Shown here one piece after another: positions 1 through 11,378 of a stretch of DNA of 64,000 nucleotides. The translations under genes were made by a program, and so were the position numbers. The notes beneath the pieces were generated by a model, which saw only the letters and a list, made by a program, of their open reading frames with translations, was not told the DNA's origin and searched no databases. The stretch is taken from NCBI RefSeq assembly GCF_000344685.1, contig NW_006920420.1, positions 136,860 through 200,859 on the forward strand. The letters run 5' to 3'. The DNA is from Gloeophyllum trabeum ATCC 11539 (taxonomy: Eukaryota; Basidiomycota; Agaricomycetes; Gloeophyllales; Gloeophyllaceae). Within the stretch, counting starts at the first letter, position 1, and every line of letters begins with the position of its first letter.

Positions 1-745
1 AATGTACCAGGAGGAGCTACTGAGCTTTGGGACTCCCCATTGGCAGTAGGAGACAGTCTGAAAAGCTACAGTTCTCTCAGCGTGATTTTTGATCCCAGTA
101 AGGCTTCTACTGGGCCACATTTAGTGCCTCGACCCCCCCACTTTAAAGGAATTGTGTACATGAGGTTCTATGCGCTCTTGCGCATTCAGCGCGTACGTTA
201 TAGGCAGTATAACCCTCGGTGTAGGGTAGAGGAAGCGTTGAAGAGGTCGAGACTATATACGTGCCGAGGTCCGGCAGATGCCAACCAATGTGCACCTGCC
301 GTTTTGGGCGGAGAATCCTGCCTTTTTGAGCACGCGCGAGAGCCTGGGGGGGACTTCTGCGACGCTGATACTAAACGGGTACAAGCCTCCATTAAAGACA
401 GTTGCTCGTCTACTAAGTCTTTTTTAAGAGGCGCAGGATCAAGCCTACAAAAGTGGTGGTAACTAGCTGGCCCGCACCATAGAACAAATCAAAGCGGGCT
501 GGATAAGAGTATTTTGGGGTGCAGGCGTTTCGCGTGCTATTGCCGAGGTCATTCCCCGGCAAGCAACGAGGCACTGAGGTTAGGGCTCTCCTCAGACCAG
601 TCAACAAATAACGGATGAGACTCGGGCAGAGGGAGGTGCCAACGAGAGGAGCTCCGGACGAATACGTGATGTTTCTAAGTAGCAAAAGGAATCGGATTAA
701 ACAGTATATCTGATTGTAGAACTAATACTAGCTCCCCCGAAACGT
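1..745. other. no recognisable gene
   Basis: Open frames here, including one of 140 codons on the plus strand at 40-462, show no family resemblance, no splice structure and no paralogue in the window. I see nothing I can name. The right end abuts the stop codon of the kinase-like gene K1 on the minus strand. Confidence 0.4.
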
Positions 746-1665
746 TCAATCATCAAAGGGGTTTACAACATTACCGCGGGGCACATTGTCAAGGATGAGC
801 CGGACGAGATGCTTGTGATGGAAGTCCAGCGACTGCGGGGGTAGATTAACTTTGTACCCAAGGTCAAAGTCAACGACTCGCAATACGTAGGACCGGTGAC
901 TGAAGGGTGACACCAGCGACGGGAGACCGGGAGGTGAGTCCGGGGCGAACAGGACATTGTCGTACCGGAGGTCTTTGTCAAAGATATGTAACTCCCCAAA
1001 ATCTTTGGTGATTCTCCATAAATCATCCTGCACGGTTTGTGGGATAGGCTTCCCCAGAGGCAAATGCCCCCCGACGCGCTCCAGGAGCAGAATCGATATC
1101 GGAAGCTTTGTCGTGGCGACGCGGTCCCACCCGAGGACCTTCATGTGCGGAGGGATCTCAGAAACAGAATAACCATAGCAGCGGGGTATTGCGACGCCTT
1201 GTAGGCTCTCCATCTCCTCGTACATCCATGCCTCCTTGGAGAGGTTGTCACAGAAGTCGCGGTTCGCGACTTTAACGACTAATGGCGGTATATCGACAGG
1301 TACCGAGCAGGACCAGACGTCAGCGATGTGAACGGTCCCGACACGTCCCTGGCCGAGCTGACCTGCAACAGTGATGTCGAGGACGGCATCTCCAGGTTCA
1401 GGGAGAGAAGATGGAGGCCGGGCTGGCATTTCCGGGAGAATTCGTACTGACTGTGTAGGATCGTAGAACCGAAGACCGTCCTGGGCCTCTGGGGGTGTCC
1501 GAATCAGGTGGAGCGTCATAGGACTTCCAGCCTCGTCTTCCACGAGGCCGCGCAGTATAACAGTAGCCACAGTATTTGCCACCTTCAATGTTGATTAATT
1601 TATACTTGTGCGGCATTGTGATAACGAAGGCGTACCAACGACGGTAAAGACGATAGAAGGGCCAT
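746..1665 (-). CDS. kinase-like protein K1 (288 aa)
   Basis: Small protein-kinase-like protein in two exons: 1665-1636 (10 codons) and 1582-746, intron 1635-1583 (53 nt). Visible kinase landmarks, in order, are a beta3-type lysine in PPLVVKVANRDF, an acidic helix (EAWMYEEMESLQG), a catalytic-loop-like KDLRYDNVL with Asp and Asn at the usual five-residue spacing, and a DFG-like VVDFD. The short first exon was chosen because the paralogue K2 has the same arrangement (SSL or PSL codons, then gtacg), and both then give exactly 288 aa. An internal TTG-initiated frame is not the likely start. It is divergent from N1, with 772 bp between starts. Catalytic residues look intact, but the domain is short, so it may be a pseudokinase or a small-molecule kinase. 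It resembles fungal FunK-type kinases; its substrate is unknown. Confidence 0.78.
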
Positions 1666-2437
1666 CTTGGAAGGAGTTTGTCTTGGATGCAGGCGCACGA
1701 TATGCTTGGTCTTTCATGCAGGATCGCATAACGGCGACTCGGCCTTACCGGGGATTAGTGCCGAAGAATGCCGGGTTGGCCCGGCGCCACTGTCTCTTCC
1801 CGGTATGTTTCCTCGTCATGTTGAGTACGCAGCATGCAGTCCGAACCTTCCATTCCTCGGGGAGGACTTCGGTGGCCTGGAGAGGACGTAATCCCGCAGC
1901 CACCTCCAATCGATCCAATGAATCAAATCGCACGCAACCACTTCGAGTCATCCATAGTCATCCGTGAGCGCTTTCGACCGCGACGGCAGTCCTCTCATGA
2001 TGAGGCTTGATTGGGGTGGCAGATCAACCGAATACACATGCTTCTCCACACGCTCATTCCCGCCCGCATGAGTGGTTCTTTGGTGAGCCACTGACGAGGC
2101 GTACTGGTAGGTACCTTCGACGCCCATATTCCAGCTATCGAAGAAGGGCAATTCATTGATGAGTCATATAGAAAACGTCTTGTACTTGCAATCAGAACTC
2201 CTAGCTTTGCTGAGCCCAGCCTTGAGGCTTTATACTCTGGACCCCGTGCCTTGTTCTAGCGGAATCATCCTCCGGCCTCGTTTAATCATATTTCGCGGTG
2301 CACATGGGAAGTGTACTATAAAGGCAGGGCACATTGGAACAGTATGAGTCCTTCCCAGAGCCTTTCTTGCCGACTAATAGCGGTATAGGGCGGCTACGTT
2401 ATATCCGGCGACGTTCACAACTTGCATTCCTCGCGCA
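1666..2437. other. divergent intergenic region between K1 and N1
   Basis: This 772-bp interval separates the start codons of K1 (minus) and N1 (plus). Apart from the TATA-like site near 2317, I recognise nothing in it. The matching interval between N2 and K2 is 2174 bp, and most of the excess there can be put down to two inverted-repeat elements. Confidence 0.5.
2317..2323 (+). promoter_or_regulatory. TATA-like element upstream of N1
   Basis: TATAAAG lies about 115 bp upstream of the N1 start codon. The paralogue N2 has the same heptamer about 50 bp upstream of its own start, so the element is probably an ancestral core promoter of this gene family. Confidence 0.45.
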
Positions 2438-3830
2438 ATGGCTCAGCCTGCCCCGAATCGCGACTTTCTTTTCACGCCTGACAGGTTCCATGGCAATTCG
2501 ACCAATCCACTTCCTGTCGGACTGTCTGTTGTGCCGAATATTCCCAACAGTGGGTTTCCTTTCCCAACTCCGGCAGGAACTCATCTTACTACGACCATGA
2601 CATTAAAGCCTGTTCGTACAGCCGCGATCACCACTGGCAACTCTAAGACAAAGACCGCAACCGCCATTCGAAACTTGCCGCGTTCTAGCGAGCAGTGTGC
2701 CCAGGTTCTCAGGTCTCACAATCTATGGGAGAAGCTCAAGTCGTACTGTCCGGGGGGCGGCGGTGTTACCCCTCCTGAGGCACCTGTACCCTATCCGTCC
2801 CATCCGCTCCACAACATACTTCTTCCTGCGGATCTTCTGACCAATAGAAACTTCCATCAGCCATTGAATTTGGTTGACCGAGCAAATACGGCCTTCCACA
2901 ACGCGCAAGCGATGGCTGTCCAGAATTTGACAACTACGACTTGGGTCCCCGGCCAGACATATCAGCTGACAGCCGGCGACCAACAGTATAAGGCGATCGT
3001 AGATCTATGGGGACACTTCCTTCTCACCGTCAACAGACCGCCCGCAGTCATTACAAGTGAACCTGCGATGCAGGATGAGGTTCTGGTTCAGATATTAGAA
3101 GTCCTGAATCTACTTGTGCGAGTGAGTATCACCCAGGAAGGGATCTCAGCTCACGCCTTCTGATAGACTAGGTACGACAACTTCCAGCATCTTCCCCCCC
3201 CCCCCCCGGACATGAACATCCCTTTCGACGGAGGTGCTGCCTCCTTCTACCCACAGTGGGGCCGTGCATGCGCCGGTGTTCACAGGAACCGAAGCATAGA
3301 TCCGAAGACGGACTACAAGAAGGCGGGGTTTCCCGACTTTCTATTCTATCGAATAGCCTCTCCAGAGCAGACACCGGCAGTCGTAGAAGTGAAGACAATG
3401 TGGGTGTACCCCGACGCGCTCGTGGACGATATATGCAGCGTGGAAGTGGCTGACAGTATCACGGGCAAATTTAAATTTGTGGGGGAAACCAGAGCCCATG
3501 CATTGATAAGACAGGTACGTCCTGAAAAGTCCTTTCGACGGCGAAGGTAAATGACAAGCACAACCTGGTTTACCAATTTATCAGATCTGGGGGGAACTTG
3601 TGTTTTTCTCCGCCACTTCGGGTTTTTGGGTGAACGGTAGCTGCGTTTTTATCTTTGTCAGGACCGGGCGAAATCAGATCACGCTGTCCGATAGGAAGCC
3701 CTTGACGAGTCCCGATGTCATACACGCGTTGGCTGGCATGACGTTCGCAGCCATGGACACCGGCTTGCGTCCTTGGTTGGTCGACTGGCTGTGCCCCTAC
3801 AATGACCGTCGCGCTGACTGGGTGCTGTGA
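2438..3830 (+). CDS. PD-(D/E)XK nuclease-like protein N1 (418 aa)
   Basis: Three exons: 2438-3121, 3188-3514 and 3585-3830, joined by introns of 66 and 70 nt, all phase 0. The first half is a family-specific region (TPDRF, a Pro-rich stretch, LWEKLKSYCPG, then a helical segment near 180-228). The second half carries Pro277-Asp278 in GFPDFLFY, followed 16 residues later by Glu295-Val-Lys297 in VVEVKTMW. A helix follows (QIWGELVFF), then a strand (CVFIFV). That spacing is the signature of the restriction-endonuclease-like fold. The C-terminal part (LAGMTFAAMD, then DWLCPYNDRRADW) is nearly identical to N2. It lies divergent from kinase-like K1. A poly-C run (about 3192-3207) just after the second acceptor is prone to sequencing error but the frame holds through it. 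The nuclease assignment is from motif and order only; no experimental function is known to me. Confidence 0.75.
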
Positions 3831-4184
3831 ACAATGTAGTCCTATTCGTCGCAACCTAGCATGTAGTAACTCTCCTCTATACTGTACTTGGGGGGAGTGG
3901 GCCAATGCTGTGCATGGCTGGTTATGAGTCCTGAGCTGGGCATAAGATACTCCCTATTTTACACTGTACATCATAGAGCTGACACAAATATTGCTATCTT
4001 TCTTGAGTATTATTTGAATTTCACTAGACTTCTCAGGATCATCTTGTATATTCCTTGATTTGCTGTAGAGCTCTGAATATATTATGAATTTCCCGCATTT
4101 TTCACAATTTTTCTGGCCCTTCTGCAGCCTGCAATCAGTTCCAGATACCAATGATGTAATGGCTCTGCAGACCTGCAGAGAGCC

Positions 4185-4238
4185 TATGTCATAGAAGGCA
4201 GGAGCCAATCATATGTCATAGAAGGCAAGAGCCAATCA
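4185..4238. repeat. two-copy 27-bp tandem repeat
   Basis: The unit tatgtcatagaaggcaRgagccaatca occurs twice in direct tandem at 4185-4211 and 4212-4238, with a single mismatch between copies. Confidence 0.8.
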
Positions 4239-4480
4239 GAGTCCAGGAATTCAAACCGACGCGGCCCGCACCTCAGCCACTGACTACAAGCCACTACAAT
4301 AGTCAATTCCCACGATAAGCAATAAAAGTAAAACCGCCATGCAGACTAGGACAAGACACACAATCGATAAGTTCACGAAAATATTGTTGTAGACCCGTAT
4401 AGCATATGCCCCAGGCTAGAGGAAATAAAAGAGAGATAAGACGAAGATTCGAGCCCGCAAATGTGCAAACAATGGTCCCA

Positions 4481-4519
4481 GAGACTACAAAAATGCGCCA
4501 AAAGTGGTTTTGTAGTCTC
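4481..4519. repeat. perfect 12-bp inverted repeat (hairpin)
   Basis: GAGACTACAAAA at 4481-4492 is followed after 15 nt by its exact reverse complement at 4508-4519. No gene is close enough to assign it as a terminator. Confidence 0.75.
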
Positions 4520-5241
4520 ACATACAACCGGACTTCCAATCGGAGTTTCAACAATGTAGTCTGCAATACAAAACATAACTCCCACGACTCCTCGGCACAA
4601 ACGGTTCTCACGGGGTACAACGTTCGGCACGCAGGCATATTTTGTGCGTAAGGACTCGACCTTCGTACCTCAGGACTCGTAATATGTGTATTCTCCAATC
4701 GACTTCATCTTGGGCGTATTGAAAGATTTTTGCAGCGCATGCCTTCTCTTATATGCTATGAGTTATACGTCTAATTTTGTGGTAGCTTGTTTCTTTGACT
4801 ATACGGAAGCACGCGCGGCGTGGAATGAGATGTGTGGCGTACAGCGAACTGGGGGTACTATCTCATTTGCATATACATCATTATATAGCGATGTATATCA
4901 GCCTGCCAAGCTGTGACTACCTCGCTCTCAAGTATCTACACGTTTTAAACCTACTCGATGTCTCCGTCGAAACCTGTATTACCCACCAACGTGTACCTCC
5001 CTCCGTCTCAATAGACGCTCACGATCGTCGGAATACGTGCGCCGGTATTGGTGTTGGTGACAGACACAGCAAGAGGACAAGTACTACGCCGCACAGATGC
5101 CTTACACATCCGATCTATACGGATAACGGCGACCGCCCGAAAATCATTGGAACGCCCTGCAATCGCAACGAACACGGATCACCGGCTCTGCCCAATATGC
5201 ATACTTGCACTCTCTTCTCTACTCCTTCCCCTTCCCCACAT

Positions 5242-6897
5242 CTACTCAACATTCTCGACCCGGAGCAATACCTTCCTCCCCGCACCGTCCTCCACCTTCC
5301 TCATGGTCTCCCGCACGAGTTGTGTAGCCTCCTCATCACTCGTGCTGCCAGGGATAGTGACGGTCTCGTGCTCTGGTTCTCTCAGCTGACGAAGCACCAC
5401 AGCGGGCAGTGAGTACGAGTACGAGAGCGAGAGCGAGAGTGCACAGGCCCTACCTTCCCTGCACGGATGATATCGACGATAGCGTTCATCAAGGCCTCGC
5501 GCTCCTCTCTCGAGTGCTCGTTATACCACCGACTCTGCAGAGACCCGCATTAGCGTACAGTATCATCTGATCTCTAGTCCTGGACCGCTACGCACCTGCC
5601 AGAACCCACAGGTCTTGAGGTTTTTGAAGATAAAATACGACGTCGGCACGCTCAGCGGCTGTTTCGACATCGCGCCGTACGAGACGAGTGTCGCATCCGC
5701 GCCGAGAAGACGCAGCATGGAGGTCGTGTCCTTGCCGGAGACGCAGTTCAGCAGGAGCTTGGGGTCCTACGGAACGTACATTGCGTTTGCGCCAAGCACA
5801 AAGAATGTAAGCAGATTGAACGGGAGGTACCGAGGAATTGACGTACGCTACCGCCTATGAGCGACTTGATGTGGTTGATCGTAGATTTGTCGGACAAGTC
5901 ATCGTAAGTGAAGACGTGTGTTCCTCCAAGAGACTGGAGGTGTTGCTTTAGTCCGTCGATATCCGTTCTTTACCGTGGTACGTGAATACAGATGCATGCA
6001 GAGGTTCGAAAGCAAGATACTACCTGTTGCGCACGAAGTTGATCGTCCGCAGGCCACGATGCGCGGCGATCTGTATTACTGCCTCTCCTACCTGTCGCGT
6101 TTTAGTGAATGGTGAAATAAAGCGTCTGAAGGCTTGGGACGAGACCTACGGCACTGTTGGCTCCATTCTGTAGCACCCAATCTCCCTCCTTCAGGTTGAC
6201 GAAGTCTCGAAGCATGTTATACGCTGTCGGCGGGTTAACCTGTCGGAAATCAGACCATGCTCTCCTTGTATAGCCCAGCTACCTATCGGAGCAGAAATGC
6301 AGACCAACTAACATTGGCGATCTATGTACTTCCTGCAGAAGCACTCACCGTAATTGTTGCGCCATGTACCTCCCCAATGTCCTTCGGTACTTTGATCACG
6401 TCCTGCGCACCTACACACCGCTCGCTCGACCATGTCCCCGCTTGCTGTTTACCCATAACCACCCAGTCCCCTTCCTTCAACCCGAACTGTTGCTGCGCTT
6501 CCTCTCCCACGCTCTTGACGATCGCTAAGCCCTCGTTACCTCCAACATACACACCGCTGCTGTGTCCCAAGGTCTCAGTCTGTTTCTTGACGGGGTATAC
6601 ACCCTGTACTAAGTTCCTATCCGCCGGGTTTATAGGAGACAGCAGGAACTCTACGTTCACCCCATCTGGAGGCGGAGGCGGGAGGTCGGGATAGGAAATC
6701 GTGGAAAGCACACTGGATGGTTCGCCATTACTGCTGTATACGACAGCTCTGTTGGCCAGGCGGCGCAGAGTTGTAGCGAGTTTGCGCGTCGGGAGCGACG
6801 ATACTCGCGGGATGTGGAAGGGACGGGAAAGCCGCAACACAGGCGAGTTGACGGTCCGGAGCATGGCTGCTGAAGGCAACCCTAACCCCAGTGGCAT
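5242..6897 (-). CDS. ETR1: mitochondrial 2-enoyl thioester reductase
   Basis: NADPH-dependent trans-2-enoyl-ACP/CoA reductase of mitochondrial type II fatty acid synthesis (MECR/Etr1 family). Seven exons: 6897-6349, 6239-6150, 6091-6024, 5967-5847, 5766-5596, 5534-5454 and 5385-5242; all phases agree and give 407 aa (396 from the next Met at 6864). The N-terminus is Arg/Ser-rich and acid-poor, like a mitochondrial presequence. Family marks are [16 protein letters not shown] with the catalytic Tyr, [35 protein letters not shown] (nucleotide-binding loop) and [14 protein letters not shown]. The C-terminal helix ends in [12 protein letters not shown] truncated, opposite-strand copy of its last three exons lies at about 8669-9127. 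Confidence 0.92.
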
Positions 6898-7324
6898 TGT
6901 TTCGAATGCAAGGATGCCGAAGTCAAGCCGAAGCTGCTAGAAGTTGCCGCACCTTATCACGTTATTTCGGAGTTAATCTCAACGTCGTACAGGCCTAAGG
7001 TAGCTAGAATTCATAGAAGGATCGCTCTGGTTGGACCAGACATGTTCTGCTTTCTGACTGACCTGCGTTGTACCATACGATTCAGCTTCCTTTCACCACG
7101 ACTTGCGATGCGACCCGAGACCACCGGCAGGTCTGCACGCCCTGGCAGCCAGCCCGAACGGCAGATGTCATGTTAGGTGTGTCATCTTTCCGAGCGACAG
7201 AAGGAGGATCGATTATGATCCACATGATGATCATGAGTAATCCACTGATTCTGACGGTTTTAAAGGGACCACAATCATCCTGCATTGACATCATCGTTAA
7301 CATCACATATACGCTGCTTCAGGA
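6898..7324. promoter_or_regulatory. shared divergent promoter region ETR1 / MDR oxidoreductase
   Basis: A 427-bp interval between the minus-strand start of ETR1 and the plus-strand start of the MDR reductase, so it must hold both 5' regions. No specific site is recognised. Confidence 0.4.
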
Positions 7325-8586
7325 ATGTCGCACAAAGCTATCATCTTTCCTGCTCTTGGAGCAAAGCTCGAAGTAATTTCCGTCCCGACCCCGGCTTTGA
7401 GGGACGACCATGTGCAGGTTGCGCCCGACTATGTCTCGCCAGCACCGATTGACGTATGGCAGGGGCATCATGGCATCGTGAGCTGCATTGCGTTTCCGCC
7501 ATCACTTCTGCACGCTAAGATAGGTTACACTAGTTTGCGACATTCCCGGTCATCCCATGCGGCAGCTTAGTCGGTACAATCATCGCCGCTGGAAGCGAGG
7601 TTACGCACGTGAAGAAGGGCGACCGCATCGTAGCAAACGTCTTCGGCCCTCAAGAGCAGAAAGCTGCTCAAGCAATCGTTACTATACCCGGTAATCGGGT
7701 TGGAAAGGTTTATTTGCCATTCTTATGATTGCAAATAGACAGCACCTAACTCGTAATCCTCAGCTTCCAAAAAACGTGGACTCAGTGGCAGCTGTCACCT
7801 CCCTCGGTTTGGTTCCAGTATTCCACAGCGTCACGTCCAAGAGCAACGGCTTGGGTTTACGGCTGCGAACCGGACTCCCAAACGAGGACTTCCCTCCCCT
7901 CTCGGCCGAGGAGCAGGGAAAGCGGATCCTTATCTGGGGCGGGTCCAGCGCCACCGGACAATTCGCCGTCCAGATGCTCGCTTTCACCGGATATCGCAAC
8001 ATCATAGCGACAGCCTCGCCAAAACATCACGACTATATCCGCAGCCTCGGAGCAAGCAAGGCCGTGGACTACAACAGCCCTGAGTTCGCGAGAGAAATTG
8101 GGGAGGTCGACCTAGTTCTGGACTTTGTCGCCAATCGCAAAGAGACGATCCCTCGCATAGCAAAAGTTGTCCGCAACGACCCGGCGAGCAAGGTGGCTAT
8201 CTTCGTACCGATCAAATCTGGGGGCCGATCAGCTAGCAATCTCGGAGTGGAGCTCGAGAAAGACGCGCTTCCAAACAAGGTCCAGGTGATACTGGTTACC
8301 TCGCATATCTACGAGCAGGTGCGTGAGCAACTGTTTGAAATTTTGAGACTTCGATCGGTTGCCGCTAACACTAACTATTGATGGACAGAATCCGTTCTTG
8401 AAATCACACCTGCAGACTGAGATTGTCCCCGGTCTGCTCGGCCAAGGAGCTGTAAAGCCGCTGCGAGCCAAAGTGATAGAGGGATCTTCTTCAGTGGAAG
8501 CTCTGAACAAGGCGGTCGCGTTGCTGAAGGATGGAGTAGTGTCGGGTGAGAAGCTCGTCGTGGACGTTATGGACTTACAGAACTAG
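7325..8586 (+). CDS. MDR-superfamily oxidoreductase (zinc-binding alcohol dehydrogenase-like)
   Basis: Four exons: 7325-7477, 7534-7707, 7764-8318 and 8389-8586, all phase 0, giving 359 aa, a usual length for the medium-chain dehydrogenase/reductase family. Seen in order: a GroES-like N-terminus (MSHKAIIFPALGAKLEVISV, then SPAPIDVWQG), PCGSLVGTIIAAGSEV, the conserved GNRVGKLPKNVD linker, the Rossmann motif ILIWGGSSATGQFAVQMLA, and a C-terminal catalytic-fold return ending in LVVDVMDLQN. Structural-zinc cysteines are not evident, so a quinone/enoyl reductase-like or trans-acting enoyl reductase type is more likely than a true alcohol dehydrogenase. The donor of intron 2 (gtttat) is weak, but phase and the family sequence support it. 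Substrate unknown. It is transcribed divergently from ETR1. Confidence 0.82.
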
Positions 8587-8668
8587 GTTCGTGTGTCTGG
8601 GTCAACGGGAGTACTCGTCTTCGTGGATAATGTATGGTATGATGGCGTCGCAATGAATTAAGTCTTCT

Positions 8669-9127
8669 ACACCGGCGCGGATGCGACACTCGTCTCGTAC
8701 GGCGCGATATCGAAATAGCCGCTGAGCGCGCCGACGTCGTATTTTATCTTCAAAAACCTCAAAACTTGTAGGTTCTGGCAGGTGCGTATCGGTCCAGGAC
8801 TAGAGATCAGATGATGCTGTACGCTAATGCGGGTCTCTGCAGAGTCGTTGGTATAACGAGCACTCGAGGGAGGAGCGTGAGGAGATGACGGCAGCTATCA
8901 TCGACATCCTTCGCGCTGGAAAGGTAGGGCGCCCTGACTCTCTTCTGATGTCATGTTGTCTACTTACTATAGCGTTGCCTCAGCTGAGGGAGCCTGAACA
9001 CGAGGTCGTCACGATTCCTGGTAGTGCGAGTGACGAGGAGGCCACGCAGCTTGTGCGAGATACGATGAAGAAAGTGGAGGGTGGTGCGGGGAGGAAGGTA
9101 TTGCTCCGGATCCAGAATGTTCAGTAA
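8669..9127 (+). pseudogene. truncated ETR1 copy (last three exons)
   Basis: The sequence matches ETR1 exons 5-7 together with their introns, in the opposite orientation to the real gene at 5242-6897. The [11 protein letters not shown] stretch, the FKNLK...FWQ splice site, the YNEHSREER exon and the final DEEATQLV...RKVLLRIQNVQ exon are all visible. A CAG codon has become a TAG stop in SKQP, and everything upstream is missing. Retained introns mean it arose by DNA duplication rather than from mRNA. It sits next to a second duplicated fragment. Confidence 0.88.
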
Positions 9128-9187
9128 GGACGGAATAGGGGGTGGCGAGGGGGAGTGTGGGCCTCCGCACGTTGCGCAGAGCAGGTG

Positions 9188-9710
9188 GAAGTCAGGCTCT
9201 GTGAGGGCTGCGCCTCCACAGTCCGTTGGGTCTGACAGTCCTGTCACTGATCCGAAGTTGGCGATGACCCCTCAGAATATCAAGCCACTACTCGAGAACG
9301 CTCGGGAGGTGGAAACGCGGCTGAATGACTGTATCGAGGAGTTTCGTTCCATGTTGATATCGAAGCCCCCAGGTGACGCTAGTCCATAGCGCATGTGTCC
9401 GGACAGTTCTACGCTGGTTGTCGCTCGCTATCTCAATGCTCTCGAAATTCTGCCATGTTATGCACTGCTATTCTATTGACATGGTCTACGTTCATGCTAG
9501 TTATGTGTGCATTGCATGGATATATCTTCTATGGTTGCAATTGACTCCATGATTCGTCCTTATCCGATGTGCTTTCTTGGACTCCCTATATTTCCTCGGT
9601 TCAGTGACTGCGCGAGTTGAAGCTCATGCCTTGGAAGACGGGACTATTCTGGCTCAAGAAATATAATAAAGCTCTGCACCAACGCCGAAGAGATGACAAA
9701 ACAAAGCATA
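9188..9710 (+). pseudogene. duplicated 3' end of the 1255-aa gene plus its 3' flank
   Basis: The fragment matches 27262 to about 27825 in the same orientation. Its first 200 bp keep the open C-terminal reading frame (GSVRAAPPQSVGSDSPV ... LLISKPPGD class ending) to a TAG stop at 9389. The following roughly 320 bp match the 3' flank of the big gene, including the ACATGGTCTACGTTCATGCT stretch. Differences in the coding part are mostly synonymous. It lies directly after the ETR1 fragment, so the region is a mosaic of unrelated gene tails. No promoter or start codon is attached. Confidence 0.85.
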
Positions 9711-9927
9711 TGATGGGTGAGGTTGGAGGCCACATACGAGAGGGGGCGGGGCACCTCACACCTCATGACAGGCGTTCCTTGTCAAAGTCAGCTTTGGAGA
9801 TCAATTTGAATAAGTGATAACAATAGTATCGATATATCCTTAGACAGAGACAGAAACATTACATGTGCATTGTGAATAAGCAAAAGCTGTTACTAGTATC
9901 TAATGGAGGCTACCATGTGGCGGCAGA

Positions 9928-11321
9928 TCACCAATCGGCCTGGCGATCATTGTACGGGCATAACCAGTCGATCACCCAAGGACGACGGTCCATGTCCATC
10001 GCAGCAAACGTCATGCCAGCCAAGGCCCGGATGACATCACTGTCCGTCAAGTGCTTCTTATCGGACAACGTGAGATGGTTGTGAGCCGTCTTGACAAAGA
10101 TGAAGATGTAGTCGCCGTTGGTCCAGAAACCCCAACTCGCCGAGAAAAATACCAGCTGGCCCCATACCTGATTGTTCCGAGCAGGATATCAAGTGCCACA
10201 GTCAGAAGCCTTCTCAAGCATACGATATATACTCACTTGTTTAATAAGTTTATCGGAACTAGAATTCCTTCTGAAGTCGATCCAGCCCGTTATGCGATCC
10301 ACTCGACGCGCACTGTATAGTTCGTCCACAAAGCTGTTGGGATAGGACCATATGTTCTTTATTTCGGCGACCGCGGGAGTATCATACCGTCTCGCTGTTC
10401 GATAAAAAAGGAAGTCGGGATATCCTGCTTTTTTTGAATCTGCATCCGCATCAGGTCCTCCATCACGATGGGCAGCAGCACAAGCTCGGCCCCATTGCGG
10501 GTAGAAGGAGCGCCGCGCATGGTCGAAAGGTTGGTGGACCGGGGGGGCCCGGTCTACCTTGTTCTGGTACCGAGTCTTCCAGTAACACAAATGAGTTGAC
10601 TGGACCATAATGAGATGGTGACATTTACCTGCATAACGCGGTCTAAAATTTCCAAAATCTGAACCACAACCTCGTCCTGCATGCCTGGCTCACTTTCAAT
10701 AACAGGGGGACGCCTGTTTGCAAGGGAAATGAAGCAACCCCATAGTTCAACTACGGCATGATATTGTTGTTCGCTGAACGGCAGAGGATAGGTGAATTGT
10801 GGCTGGTTGGGAATAAACGTCGTGGTTGTCAAGCGAGGCACTCCCAAAGTATTAGCATGGTTGTGTGCCTGAGCTGCTAACTGCGATGCTTCTGTGCCCT
10901 GGTGAAATCCATTGTTTTGAACTACATATGCCGGAAGGTTCGGATGATTGAGAGGGTATGGAATCGGAGGCGGTGGAGGCAGGACGCCACGTTCCCCGGG
11001 ACAGTACTGCTTCAAGTTCTCCCACAAGCTATGGGATCGGAACACTGCCTTACAATGCTGACCTGCGGGCAGCAAGTTCTCCACCGCAGCCGCTGTTTTC
11101 GTTGTTGATGGCTTAGTCGACAATCTACCCTGACGAATAGGCTGTAAAGCCATAGTGTGTGGTAGAATGACCCCGGGCGGCGTTGGGAAGGGAAAGCCAC
11201 TGCCGGGTATCCCAGGGGCAAGCCAGTTCCCGGCGGGAAGTGGATTGCTGGAGGTGGCATGGAAGCGATCCGGAGTGAAGAGACAGTCGAAGCCAGGAGC
11301 TGGTTGCGCACCTTGAGCCAT
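9928..11321 (-). CDS. PD-(D/E)XK nuclease-like protein N2 (419 aa)
   Basis: Paralogue of N1 with the same structure. Exons are 11321-10629, 10563-10237 and 10167-9928, with phase-0 introns of 65 and 69 nt. Exon 2 is exactly as long as in N1 (327 nt). It keeps TPDRF, LWENLKQYCPG, Pro280-Asp281 in GYPDFLFY, Glu298-Ile-Lys300 in AVAEIKNIW, the QVWGQLVFFSA helix and the AMDMDRRPWVIDWLCPYND end. The putative nuclease motif is therefore conserved between copies although linker regions have diverged. It is divergent from kinase-like K2; the order N2(-) K2(+) mirrors K1(-) N1(+). The start Met is supported by the matching MAQ...PAP N-termini of both copies. Function is not known. Confidence 0.76.
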
Positions 11322-11371
11322 GAATGCGAAGCCTTAGAGATTGACGCAGCAGCCCGAAAGAGCCAAACTGG

Positions 11372-11378
11372 CTTTATA
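11372..11378 (-). promoter_or_regulatory. TATA-like element upstream of N2
   Basis: On the minus strand TATAAAG lies about 50 bp upstream of the N2 start codon, the same heptamer as in front of N1. Confidence 0.45.

Larger units (their letters stand above)
3831..5241. other. gene-free interval with small repeats
   Basis: AT-richer sequence between N1 and the 3' end of ETR1. It holds a 27-bp tandem duplication (4185-4238) and a perfect 12-bp stem hairpin (4481-4519). Open frames of up to 131 codons on the minus strand near 4303-4698 match nothing I know. Confidence 0.45.

Noticed and set aside
898..1172. Plus-strand open frames inside K1 and inside other minus-strand genes
   Set aside because: They are shadows of the coding strand with no paralogue conservation of their own.
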